Source: an uncultured Kordia sp.
GTDB taxonomy: Bacteria; Bacteroidota; Bacteroidia; Flavobacteriales; Flavobacteriaceae
Reading direction: 5' to 3'
NCBI RefSeq assembly: GCF_947496985.1
Contig: NZ_CANMEZ010000001.1
Location: 930,001 to 994,000 of the forward strand
DNA: 64,000 nucleotides
A program made the position numbers and the translations under genes. The first letter of the stretch is position 1, and every line of letters starts with the position of its first letter. Shown one piece after another: positions 17,337 through 26,094 of the stretch. The notes under the pieces were generated by a model. That model was not told the origin of the DNA and did not search any database. It saw only the letters and a program-made list of their open reading frames with translations.

Positions 17337-18650
17337 ATGATAGATGTAAAAGAATATTCAATTGCTGTAATTGGATTAGGTTATGTAGGTTTACCACTTG
17401 CTGTGGAATTTGGGAAAAAATACAAAACAATAGGTTTTGATATCCAAAAAGAAAGAATAGAAGAGCTAAATGCCTTTAATGATAAAACGCTAGAAGTAGC
17501 AAATTCAGAATTGGAAAAAGTTATTGTTTCAAAAGAAATCATAAACACAAATCAAAATACTGGATTATACTGTACGGACAAACGTGAAGAAATTGCAAAT
17601 TGTAACGTATTTATAATTACAGTTCCAACGCCAACAGACAAACACAACAGACCTGTATTAACACCACTTGTAAAAGCAAGTGAAAGTGTTGGTCAAGTGC
17701 TAAAGAAAGGTGATATTGTAGTATATGAATCTACAGTCTACCCTGGAGCAACGGAAGAAGAGTGCGTTCCTGTTTTAGAAAAAATCTCTGGTTTAAAATT
17801 CAATGAAGATTTTTATGCAGGATACTCGCCAGAACGTATCAATCCAGGAGATAAGAAGCATACGGTAACTAAAATTCGAAAAGTAACCAGCGGTTCTACA
17901 CCAGAAATCGCAGAAGTTGTTGACGGAATATATAATTCAGTAATTGAAGCAGGAACTTTTAAAGCATCTACTATCAAAGTAGCAGAAGCTGCAAAAGTTA
18001 TTGAAAACTCACAACGTGATATTAATATTGCTTTTGTAAATGAACTAAGTAAAATATTCAATCGCTTGGATATTGATACAATGGAAGTGTTAGAAGCTGC
18101 TAGAACTAAATGGAATTTCTTGCCATTTACACCAGGATTGGTTGGTGGACATTGTATTGGAGTTGATCCATATTACTTAGCGCAAAAAGCACAAGAAGTA
18201 GGCTATCATCCAGAAATAATCTTAGCAGGTCGTAGATTAAACGATACCATGGGGATTTACATAGCAACTGAGGTCATAAAAAATATGATTAAAAAAGATA
18301 TGAAAATTGCAGGATCTAAAATCCTAATGCTTGGAATTACATTTAAAGAAAACTGTCCTGATATACGAAACTCAAAGGCTATTGATATATATAGAGAACT
18401 CATCACATACGATGCTAATGTAGATGTGTATGATCCATGGGCAAATGCAGAAGAAGTAAAGCATGAATACGATCTTCCGTTAATTACCGACAAAAAAGTA
18501 TTACTTCAAAATAAATACGACGGTATAATATTAGCAGTGGCACATAAAGAATTTTTAGGTTTAGACTTAAATACAATCAAAAAGCCAACATCATTAGTAT
18601 ATGATGTGAAAAGCTTTTTACCAAAAGACAAAGTAGACGCAAGATTATAA
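17337..18650 (+). CDS. tviB: UDP-N-acetyl-hexosamine 6-dehydrogenase (WbpO/TviB type)
   Basis: This nucleotide-sugar dehydrogenase oxidises the C6 hydroxyl of a UDP-HexNAc to a uronic acid in two NAD-dependent steps. The Rossmann motif GLGYVGLP is at 13-20, and the catalytic Cys273 sits in GGHCIGVDPYYL. The wording of YSPERINPGD and TKWNFLPFTPGLVGGH matches the TviB/WbpO group that makes UDP-GalNAcA or UDP-GlcNAcA rather than the UDP-glucose group. The 437 residues fit. The next gene is its usual partner, a WbpP/TviC C4-epimerase. It is the first gene after the 410 bp gap. Confidence 0.9.
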   Translation: MIDVKEYSIAVIGLGYVGLPLAVEFGKKYKTIGFDIQKERIEELNAFNDKTLEVANSELEKVIVSKEIINTNQNTGLYCTDKREEIANCNVFIITVPTPTDKHNRPVLTPLVKASESVGQVLKKGDIVVYESTVYPGATEEECVPVLEKISGLKFNEDFYAGYSPERINPGDKKHTVTKIRKVTSGSTPEIAEVVDGIYNSVIEAGTFKASTIKVAEAAKVIENSQRDINIAFVNELSKIFNRLDIDTMEVLEAARTKWNFLPFTPGLVGGHCIGVDPYYLAQKAQEVGYHPEIILAGRRLNDTMGIYIATEVIKNMIKKDMKIAGSKILMLGITFKENCPDIRNSKAIDIYRELITYDANVDVYDPWANAEEVKHEYDLPLITDKKVLLQNKYDGIILAVAHKEFLGLDLNTIKKPTSLVYDVKSFLPKDKVDARL

Positions 18651-18665
18651 TAAAAAAGAAACTAA

Positions 18666-19634
18666 ATGTATCAGAATCCTTTTCACAAAGAAGATTTAAG
18701 TAATTATAACTTTCTAATAACTGGAGGAGCCGGATTTATAGGTTCTAACATTGTGGAGTATTTACTAAAATACAATGCAAAAAAAGTAAGGGTATTGGAT
18801 AATCTATCCAATGGTTACTATGAAAACATAGAAAAATATGTAGGACTTCCAAACTTCGAATTTATAGAAGGAGATATCAGAGATGTTGAAACCTGTAAAA
18901 AAGCGCTAGAAGGAATTGATTATGTAAGTCACCAAGCTGCCTTAGGATCTGTGCCAAGATCTATAAAAGACCCTATCACTTCCAATGCAGTTAATATTTC
19001 AGGATTCTTAAATATGCTTACGGCAGTTAAGGACAATGGAAACATCAAACGTATGGTCTATGCAGCAAGTTCTTCAACTTATGGAGATAGTAAGGCATTG
19101 CCAAAAGTAGAAGGGAATGAAGGAAATCCATTATCTCCGTATGCGGTAACAAAATTGGTAAATGAAGTATATGCAGATGTATATAGTAAAGTATATAATT
19201 TACATACAGTAGGACTTCGTTACTTTAATGTTTTTGGTCCTAACCAAAGTCCAGACAACCCATATGCGGCAGTAATTCCAATATTTGTAAAAGCAGCGCA
19301 AGAAAAAAGAACACCAATCATCAATGGTGATGGAGAAACGTCTAGAGACTTTACCTTTGTTGAAAATGCAGTGCAAGCAAATGTGAAAGCAATGCTAAAT
19401 ACACCAGAAATAACACAACATGAAGTAGTGAATATTGCCTTTGGTGAAAGGGCTACACTAAATGAATTATGGAAATACATTTGTGACAGAGCAGGAATAG
19501 AAATCAAACCAAACTACGGTCCAGAGAGAGCTGGCGATGTAAAACACAGTTTGGCTGATATTTCTAAAGCAGGAAATCTATTTGGATACAAACCTGAATG
19601 GAGCTTACAAAAAGGAATTACAACATTGATATAA
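18666..19634 (+). CDS. tviC: UDP-N-acetylglucosamine 4-epimerase (WbpP/TviC type)
   Basis: This extended SDR enzyme interconverts UDP-GlcNAc and UDP-GalNAc (or their uronates). GGAGFIGS is at 20-27, the Ser cluster AASSSTYGDS at 133-142, and the catalytic pair Tyr159/Lys163 in YAVTK. The N-terminal extension before the Rossmann motif is normal for WbpP. The protein ends at SLQKGITTLI, 322 residues, roughly 15-20 short of typical members, whose final helix usually contains a Trp-Tyr. The missing tail lies outside the active site, so activity may remain. It pairs with the dehydrogenase 15 bp upstream. Confidence 0.88.
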   Translation: MYQNPFHKEDLSNYNFLITGGAGFIGSNIVEYLLKYNAKKVRVLDNLSNGYYENIEKYVGLPNFEFIEGDIRDVETCKKALEGIDYVSHQAALGSVPRSIKDPITSNAVNISGFLNMLTAVKDNGNIKRMVYAASSSTYGDSKALPKVEGNEGNPLSPYAVTKLVNEVYADVYSKVYNLHTVGLRYFNVFGPNQSPDNPYAAVIPIFVKAAQEKRTPIINGDGETSRDFTFVENAVQANVKAMLNTPEITQHEVVNIAFGERATLNELWKYICDRAGIEIKPNYGPERAGDVKHSLADISKAGNLFGYKPEWSLQKGITTLI

Positions 19635-19641
19635 AATTTGA

Positions 19642-20508
19642 ATGCAATACACTGAGACATACAGTAAAGTCCTAAAATGGAGAGGTGGAACCGCTAGGAG
19701 ACTTCTAAGGGACTCTGTCTTGAGGTTAAAATCAATGTCATCAAATGTAGACAAGAAATTTAAGGGAATTCAATTTCTGTACTTTCATTACATCTATGAT
19801 GATGAAATGAAAAATGCTGAAAAAATTATTCAGTGGATTGCCGAAAATTTCAAAGTAATTAGCTATTCAGAAGCAATACAAAGATTACTAGACGACAATA
19901 TTGATGACTACTACATTTGTTTTAGTAGTGACGATGGACTCAAAAGTAATATGATTGCATCAAAAATATTTAAAAAGTACAATATCAGTTGCTGTTTCTT
20001 TATCAATCCAGCAACGATAGAAAATAGAGAACTTGCTTATCAGAATAAAATATGTACAGAACGATTAGGAATTCCTTTAACGGATTTCTTAACTTGGGAA
20101 GATGTAGGTACATTACTAGCTGAAGGACATGAAATAGGAAATCATTCGTATGATCATCAAATATTGGGCGATTTAAATGAAGATGAATTTGAAGAAGATC
20201 TCAAAAAAAGCACTAAAATATTAAAAGAGAAAATAGGAGAAGTAAAACATTTTGCATTCCCTAGGGGGCAATTTAATTTCTTTAAAGCAGCGTACAAAAA
20301 AATGACACACGCGCATGGATATACATCTTGTGCTACTGCAGAAAGAGGTTGTCATATTGCATTAGATACACCTATATCTCTCAATGAATTATCTGTAAGG
20401 AGAGATGTAGTTGTGTTTAAAGAGCCATTAGCCTTTGTAAAATATTTTATGCAAAAATCGCAGCAAACAAGTTCAACAAAAAATTCATATTGGATCGATA
20501 ACCAATAA
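19642..20508 (+). CDS. polysaccharide deacetylase (NodB-like)
   Basis: This 288-residue carbohydrate esterase of the CE4/NodB-homology type removes N- or O-acetyl groups from sugars. The first motif is FSSDDG (Asp97-Asp98; the usual form is TFDDG) and the metal-binding HSYDH gives His168 and His172. Gly-His-Glu-Ile-Gly-Asn-His precedes it in the standard way. No signal peptide is visible, so it may act on a lipid-linked intermediate at the cytoplasmic face. It sits between the UDP-HexNAcA enzymes and the AsnB-like gene, 7 bp after the epimerase. Confidence 0.85.
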   Translation: MQYTETYSKVLKWRGGTARRLLRDSVLRLKSMSSNVDKKFKGIQFLYFHYIYDDEMKNAEKIIQWIAENFKVISYSEAIQRLLDDNIDDYYICFSSDDGLKSNMIASKIFKKYNISCCFFINPATIENRELAYQNKICTERLGIPLTDFLTWEDVGTLLAEGHEIGNHSYDHQILGDLNEDEFEEDLKKSTKILKEKIGEVKHFAFPRGQFNFFKAAYKKMTHAHGYTSCATAERGCHIALDTPISLNELSVRRDVVVFKEPLAFVKYFMQKSQQTSSTKNSYWIDNQ

Positions 20509-20578
20509 AGTATTTCGGTGTAAAAACATGTGAAGTATTTTGAATCTCACAAAGTGAGTAAATTTTAGTGTAAAAATT
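20509..20578 (+). other. 70 bp spacer with a direct repeat and a small hairpin
   Basis: The segment at 20512-20532 (ATTTcgGTGTAAAAAcATGTG) recurs in similar form just before the asnB-like start at about 20561-20583 (ATTTTaGTGTAAAAAttATGTG), as if the translation-start region had been duplicated. Between them lies a 5 bp hairpin, CTCAC-AAA-GTGAG, at 20546-20558. No T-run follows, so it is a poor terminator. The function is unknown. Confidence 0.45.
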
Positions 20579-22375
20579 ATGTGTGGAATTTTAGGAAGCA
20601 ATACTGAAATTAGTGAAAGTGACTTTCATAAAGTATTAAAAACACTAGACAGAAGAGGTCCAGATATACAATCTGCCAAAAAAACGGATACCTTTTACTT
20701 TGGGCATACTAGATTGGCAATTGTTGATTTGGATGAAAGATCAAACCAGCCTTTTTTCTATGCACATGAAGGCAAAGAAATAACACTTACATTCAACGGA
20801 GAAATTTATAATTTCTTATCTGTAAAATCAGAATTAGAAGCTCTAAACTTTCAATTTACAACCTCTAGTGATACAGAAGTGGTTGCTGCAGCATATTTAG
20901 CTTGGGGAAAAGCTTCTTTTGATAAATTTGAAGGAATGTGGGCGTTGGCAGTCTATGAAGAAGATACCAAAAAAATCATATTCTCTAGAGACAGAGTTGG
21001 TAAAAAACCACTCTACATATTTGATAAAGAAAACGGAGAAATCTCTTTCTCTTCTGCTCTGAAATCAATAAAAGAAATACATCATTCGATAAAATTTCAA
21101 TTAAATCAAGAAGCAATCTCTTTATACTTTGCACTTGGGTTTGTGCCAGGAAAACATTCCATATACAAAGATATTTACAAAGTAAGAGCGGGAGAAATTA
21201 TTGAATACAGTTATGAAGCCGGAAAAGGATACTTCTACGAAAACAATAACTTTAGTAGCTATAGTGGAAAAAGCGATCCTAAAAGAACTGTAAAAAGTCA
21301 CATTGAAGAAGCTGTAAAAAACAGAATGATCAGTGATGTTCCGTATTGTACGCTACTAAGTAGTGGAGTAGACAGTAGTATTGTTACCTACTACTCCAAA
21401 AAACACAATCCTACAATAGAAGCGTTTACTGTTGGGTTCAACGATCCGAAACTAAACGAATTAGAAGGAGCGCGAAAAATAGCCAAACGAATCGGTGTAA
21501 AACTAAACGAATTATACCTTGATGATGCTGATATAGAAGAAGCGTTTCTAGAATACTACAATGCATATGAAGAACCTTTTGCAGATTACAGCGGAATTCC
21601 AACATTGGCACTATTCAAAAAAATAGGAAAACATTACAGACTCGCATTTACAGGAGATGGTGGAGATGAACTATTCTTCGGATATCCTCACTATTGGAAA
21701 AAATATGTATTGTATAAACTCAATAGAATACAGCGCATACTACCGTTTATCAAAAATATGGCTCCTGCCAAAATCAGAAACATAATCAGCTGCAAAAAAG
21801 AAGCATTTGAATCAGAATATCTAAAACTAAATTTCTGTGTAACAGAAAGCTCTGAAAACTATATAAATATGGTATTCTCTGAGGTCTTAAAAACGGACAA
21901 AAACTTTATGCGTGCTACCATTGAGTACGATAGAAAGCTGAACAACTTACCCGATAAATATTTGGTAAAAGTAGACAGAGCATCTATGGCATACAGTGTT
22001 GAAGTACGTTCTCCGTTAATGGATGAAAGGCTAAAAAAGAAAACACAAAAAACATCTTTGTGGAAAATATTTACACCATTTTCACTAAAACTATACCTAA
22101 AGCTTAAATACATTAAACTATTTGGTTTAAACTATCTTTTCGCGAAGAAAAAAGGATTTACACCGCCTGTAGTACAACTCATAAACAATGCATTTTCCGA
22201 AAATGAATATGCTCAGTTTTTAAAAATCATAAAAACGCATCACCAAGAAGTATTCGCTTACTTTGAAAACATTTCATTTAACAAACTCAAAAATAGAAAA
22301 CTGCAATATCAACGTGTATACTTTTTCTATGAATGGTTAAAATCTCAAAAGTATGATGAAGCGACTAATAATTGA
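20579..22375 (+). CDS. asnB: asparagine synthase-like glutamine amidotransferase
   Basis: The 598-residue protein has an N-terminal Ntn glutaminase domain beginning Met-Cys-Gly-Ile, with Cys2 as nucleophile, and a C-terminal AsnB synthetase domain with the ATP pyrophosphatase loop SGVDSS at 262-267. AsnB homologues in O-antigen loci (WbpS type) are known to amidate hexuronic acids. The UDP-GalNAcA-type genes directly upstream make uronamide formation the most likely role here. Housekeeping asparagine synthesis is the alternative. The start is fixed by the obligatory Cys2. Confidence 0.88.
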   Translation: MCGILGSNTEISESDFHKVLKTLDRRGPDIQSAKKTDTFYFGHTRLAIVDLDERSNQPFFYAHEGKEITLTFNGEIYNFLSVKSELEALNFQFTTSSDTEVVAAAYLAWGKASFDKFEGMWALAVYEEDTKKIIFSRDRVGKKPLYIFDKENGEISFSSALKSIKEIHHSIKFQLNQEAISLYFALGFVPGKHSIYKDIYKVRAGEIIEYSYEAGKGYFYENNNFSSYSGKSDPKRTVKSHIEEAVKNRMISDVPYCTLLSSGVDSSIVTYYSKKHNPTIEAFTVGFNDPKLNELEGARKIAKRIGVKLNELYLDDADIEEAFLEYYNAYEEPFADYSGIPTLALFKKIGKHYRLAFTGDGGDELFFGYPHYWKKYVLYKLNRIQRILPFIKNMAPAKIRNIISCKKEAFESEYLKLNFCVTESSENYINMVFSEVLKTDKNFMRATIEYDRKLNNLPDKYLVKVDRASMAYSVEVRSPLMDERLKKKTQKTSLWKIFTPFSLKLYLKLKYIKLFGLNYLFAKKKGFTPPVVQLINNAFSENEYAQFLKIIKTHHQEVFAYFENISFNKLKNRKLQYQRVYFFYEWLKSQKYDEATNN

Positions 22376-23504
22376 TGGATCTAACCTAAGATCTGGTGGT
22401 GGTGTAACGCATATCACAGAAATTTTAAACAACATTAGTGACGAAAAACAAGCGTTTGATGAGGTTGTGTTATTTAGTAATCACAATACGCTTGGAAAAA
22501 TACAAGAACGTCCTTGGTTAAAAAAAGAATCGCATCCATGGCTCAACAAAGGCTTATTGCACATTACCATGTGGAAAAAAACAAAGCTAAAATCGTTTCT
22601 AAAAGAAGAGCAAAAAAATAACAACTCACTACTATTTACACCACCAGGAACCTACACAGGTTTTTTTAGACCTTATGTTGGAATGAGTAGAAACATGTTA
22701 ATTTTTGACAGTACAGAAAGTGATAGATACGGTTTCTCTTGGATGAAATTTAAATTTTGGTTGCTAAGAAAAGAGCAAACAAAATCATTTGAAAACTCTA
22801 AACAAGTCATCTTTATTTCAAAATATGCAAAAAAAACGGCTCAGAAATTCTTAAAAAAAGACATCTCAAATGCTCCAATCATTCATCATGGAGTAAACAA
22901 GAAATTTGTTGAAAAGCCAAAAGCTCAAAAACCGATTACAGACTACAAAGAATCACCTTTCAAGCTGCTGTATATTTCTCCTATTACAGTATATAAACAT
23001 CATGTTCCACTCATAAAAGCAGTGAAAAAATTACATGAAGAAGGCTATCCAATTCAATTAGATTTAGTTGGTGGAAGCTATGCAAAAAGCCTAAAAGCCT
23101 TCAATGAAGAGTGCAATTCTGACAGCAGCTACCAAAAAATTGTAAAATATCATGGGAAAGTTGCATATGATACCATAGAAAACTTTTATAAAACCTCAGA
23201 TGCGTTTATATTTGCATCAACTTGTGAGAACATGCCAAATATATTAATAGAGGCAATGTCTGCAGGTTTACCTGTCATGTGTTCTAATTTTAACCCAATG
23301 CCAGAATTTTTAGGAACTAGCCATCCTTTCTATTTTGACCCGACAGAAGAAAAAGAAGCATACAACAAGTTAAAAAAGTTTATAGACTCTCCCGAATCAA
23401 GATATAGCTCAGCACAAGCGTCTTTTGCTAAAACTCAGGAATACAACTGGGTAAAATGCGCAGAAGAAACATTCGAATGTTTAATTTCAACACTAAAACA
23501 ATAG
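22353..23504 (+). CDS. glycosyltransferase family 4
   Basis: This 383-residue GT-B fold glycosyltransferase is probably a cytosolic enzyme working on the lipid-linked repeat unit. The N-terminus has DGSNLRSGGGVTHI, a donor-domain Gly-rich entry. The C-terminal domain has LLYISPITVYKHH and the retaining-GT4 signature CENMPNILIEAMSAGLPV (about residues 290-307), with the two conserved Glu residues. It overlaps the asnB-like gene by 23 bp; the second ATG (22356) is an equally good start. Donor and acceptor cannot be deduced; GalNAcA or its amide is possible from position. Confidence 0.85.
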   Translation: MMKRLIIDGSNLRSGGGVTHITEILNNISDEKQAFDEVVLFSNHNTLGKIQERPWLKKESHPWLNKGLLHITMWKKTKLKSFLKEEQKNNNSLLFTPPGTYTGFFRPYVGMSRNMLIFDSTESDRYGFSWMKFKFWLLRKEQTKSFENSKQVIFISKYAKKTAQKFLKKDISNAPIIHHGVNKKFVEKPKAQKPITDYKESPFKLLYISPITVYKHHVPLIKAVKKLHEEGYPIQLDLVGGSYAKSLKAFNEECNSDSSYQKIVKYHGKVAYDTIENFYKTSDAFIFASTCENMPNILIEAMSAGLPVMCSNFNPMPEFLGTSHPFYFDPTEEKEAYNKLKKFIDSPESRYSSAQASFAKTQEYNWVKCAEETFECLISTLKQ

Positions 23505-23508
23505 TACA

Positions 23509-24516
23509 TTGAGTAGTTTTAAAAATAAAATTCTGTTAATAACGGGCGGTACTGGTTCCTTTGGAAACGCAGTATTGAATCGTTTTGTAAATTCTGATAT
23601 CAAAGAAATTAGAATCTTTTCAAGAGATGAAAAAAAACAGGACGATCTCAGACGTAGATTGGCAAATCCAAAAGTTAAATTCTATATTGGTGATGTAAGG
23701 GACTATCGTTCTGTAGAAACAGCGGTTAGAGGTGTGGATTATATCTATCATGCTGCAGCATTAAAACAAGTGCCATCATGTGAGTTTTTCCCAGTAGAAG
23801 CGGTAAAAACAAATGTGCTTGGAACTGAAAATGTATTAGAGGCTGCCATCAATCACAATGTAAAAAGTGTAGTGGTATTAAGTACAGACAAAGCAGTATA
23901 CCCAATCAATGCTATGGGAATCTCAAAGGCAATGATGGAAAAAGTATTAGTGGCTAAATCTAGAAATGCAGGAAACACAGTAATCTCAGGAACACGCTAT
24001 GGAAATGTAATGGCTTCAAGAGGATCCGTAATTCCTTTATTTGTAGATCAAATAAAGCAAGGAAAAGATCTTACACTTACAGATCCAAAAATGACACGTT
24101 TCATGATGACATTAGAAGATGCTGTAGACTTAGTTCTTTTTGCTTTTAACAATGCAGAACCCGGAGATATGTTTGTGCAAAAAGCACCTGCTGCAACTGT
24201 AGAAACATTAGCAAAAGCACTATTGGAAATGTATGGAAGTCCTAATAAGGCGATAGTGATTGGAACTAGACACGGAGAAAAATTATACGAATCACTGCTT
24301 ACTAGAGAAGAAAAGGTAAAAGCAGAAGACATGGGAGACTACTATAGAATTCCTGCAGATAACAGAGACTTAAATTATGCAAACTTCTTCTCTGAAGGAG
24401 AAATAGATATGAATAAAGTAGAGGACTATCATTCTCATAATACGGAGCGTTTAGACGTGGAAGGAATGAAAAAATTGTTACTAAAGCTAGATAGCATTCG
24501 CGAAGATCTTCAATAA
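23509..24516 (+). CDS. UDP-N-acetylglucosamine 4,6-dehydratase/5-epimerase (CapE/FnlA/WbjB type; TTG start)
   Basis: This is the first enzyme of UDP-N-acetyl-L-fucosamine synthesis. The Rossmann motif GGTGSFGN is at 13-20, and STDKAVYPINAMGISK places the Met136/Lys140 pair characteristic of this short dehydratase group, in which Met replaces the usual Tyr. Its 335 residues match CapE/WbjB rather than the long membrane-bound CapD forms. The TTG at 23509 is needed because the Rossmann fold begins only eight residues in. It is followed by the cupin, CapF-like and CapG-like genes, making a complete FucNAc set. Confidence 0.92.
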   Translation: MSSFKNKILLITGGTGSFGNAVLNRFVNSDIKEIRIFSRDEKKQDDLRRRLANPKVKFYIGDVRDYRSVETAVRGVDYIYHAAALKQVPSCEFFPVEAVKTNVLGTENVLEAAINHNVKSVVVLSTDKAVYPINAMGISKAMMEKVLVAKSRNAGNTVISGTRYGNVMASRGSVIPLFVDQIKQGKDLTLTDPKMTRFMMTLEDAVDLVLFAFNNAEPGDMFVQKAPAATVETLAKALLEMYGSPNKAIVIGTRHGEKLYESLLTREEKVKAEDMGDYYRIPADNRDLNYANFFSEGEIDMNKVEDYHSHNTERLDVEGMKKLLLKLDSIREDLQ

Positions 24517-24522
24517 TAAAAA

Positions 24523-24963
24523 ATGCAAACAGTACAAAAGCCCATACTAATTCAAGGCGGAAGTCATATTGACGAACGTGGACGTCTCGATTTTATGAAC
24601 GACTTCAATTTGTCTGACATCAAACGAATGTACATGACTACACATTACAATACAAATGTAATAAGAGCTTGGCAAGGTCATAAAATTGAAAGTAGATGGT
24701 TTTATTGTACGCAAGGAGCATTTACAGTAAAATTAGTTCAGGTTGATGATTGGGAAAACCCATCAAGTGATTTAAAAGTATTCACTTTTGAACTTGAAGA
24801 AGAAAAGCCACAAGTGTTATACATTCCTAATGGATATGTAAACGGATTTAAAGCAACAAAAGAAAACTCTAAATTAATGATACTGGCAGATTACGGATTG
24901 AATGAAATAGAAAATGACGCCGTACGATTTGATCAAAATAAATGGACAACATGGGACAACTAA
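24523..24963 (+). CDS. cupin-fold sugar isomerase/epimerase-like protein
   Basis: This 146-residue RmlC/WxcM-like cupin has the opening GGSHIDERGRLDFMNDF, which parallels the RmlC N-terminus (FxDxRG), and a later IPNGYVNGF that matches the RmlC VPxGFAHGF position. RmlC-like and WxcM/FdtA-like cupins epimerise or isomerise nucleotide keto-sugars. It sits between the CapE- and CapF-like genes and overlaps the latter. It may assist the C3/C5 epimerisations of the FucNAc route or act on another keto-sugar. Specific activity is not known; the position loosely recalls the WbuC cupin of E. coli fnl clusters. Confidence 0.75.
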   Translation: MQTVQKPILIQGGSHIDERGRLDFMNDFNLSDIKRMYMTTHYNTNVIRAWQGHKIESRWFYCTQGAFTVKLVQVDDWENPSSDLKVFTFELEEEKPQVLYIPNGYVNGFKATKENSKLMILADYGLNEIENDAVRFDQNKWTTWDN

Positions 24964-26084
24964 TTAAAGTTGGAATTACAGGGCAAAATGGTTTCATGGG
25001 AGGCCATCTGTATAACTTTCTAGGAACCAAAGAAGAAGAGATTGAAAGAATTGCATTTCAAAGAGATTTCTTTACTAGTGAAAACGATTTACAACAATTT
25101 GTAAAATCATGTGATGTTATTGTGCACATTGCGGCAATGAATAGACATGAAGATCAACAAGTAATCTATGATACGAATGTAGCATTAGTGCAAAAGTTGA
25201 TAGATGCTTGTAAAACAACAGAAGCAGTACCAAAAATCATCTTCTCTTCATCTACACAAGAAGAACGAGACAATCTTTACGGACAATCCAAAAGAGATGG
25301 AAGAAAACTATTAGAAGACTGGGCAACAGCATACAACGGAGCTGTAGCGTCGTTAATAATTCCAAATGTTTTTGGACCTTTTGGAAAACCATTCTATAAC
25401 TCTTTCATTGCAACATTTTCACATCAAATTGTGCAAGGAGAACAACCAACTGTAATCAACGACAGTACAGTAAACTTAATTTACATCAACGAGTTATCGC
25501 AAGCATTTTATGATGAAATCATAAAAGAAAATGCTGAAAACATACAATCATACACAGTACCACATACATCGTCGCGTAAAGTATCAGAAATCTTAGGATT
25601 ACTAAAAGATTTCAAAACACAATACGTTGATAATGGACAAGTACCTAAAGTAGATTTAAATTCATTTGAATTAGATTTATTTAATACGTTTACGAGTTTT
25701 ATCCCAAAAAATTATTTCCCAAGAAAATTTACAAAACATACAGACAATCGTGGTGCATTTGTAGAAATCATGCGTGCAGGTTCTGCAGGGCAATCGTCTT
25801 ACTCAACAACAGTTCCTGGGATTACACGTGGAAATCACTATCATACACGAAAAGTAGAACGCTTTGCTGTCATTAGCGGGAAAGCATCTATTCAACTCAG
25901 AAAAATAGATTCAGATGAAGTATTTGAATACATTTTAGACGGTTCAGAGCCAGCTTATGTAGATATGCCAATTTGGTACACTCACAATATCACCAACATT
26001 GGTGACACCGAATTAATAACGTTATTTTGGATTAACGAACCATACAATCCAGAAGATGCAGATACCTATTTTGTAAAAGTATAA
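24951..26084 (+). CDS. CapF-like UDP-keto-6-deoxyhexosamine reductase/epimerase (FnlB/WbjC)
   Basis: This bifunctional enzyme is the second step of UDP-L-FucNAc synthesis. The N-terminal SDR domain has TGQNGFMGGH near residue 10 and Tyr-x-x-x-Lys in LYGQSKRDG. The C-terminal cupin domain (about 260-377) has GNHYHTRKVERFAVISG with metal-binding His residues and Glu. This fusion of reductase and cupin is diagnostic for CapF. I prefer the ATG at 24951 (377 residues); an in-frame ATG at 24942 adds three residues. Either way it overlaps the upstream cupin gene. Confidence 0.91.
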   Translation: MGQLIKVGITGQNGFMGGHLYNFLGTKEEEIERIAFQRDFFTSENDLQQFVKSCDVIVHIAAMNRHEDQQVIYDTNVALVQKLIDACKTTEAVPKIIFSSSTQEERDNLYGQSKRDGRKLLEDWATAYNGAVASLIIPNVFGPFGKPFYNSFIATFSHQIVQGEQPTVINDSTVNLIYINELSQAFYDEIIKENAENIQSYTVPHTSSRKVSEILGLLKDFKTQYVDNGQVPKVDLNSFELDLFNTFTSFIPKNYFPRKFTKHTDNRGAFVEIMRAGSAGQSSYSTTVPGITRGNHYHTRKVERFAVISGKASIQLRKIDSDEVFEYILDGSEPAYVDMPIWYTHNITNIGDTELITLFWINEPYNPEDADTYFVKV

Positions 26085-26094
26085 TAACGATACA

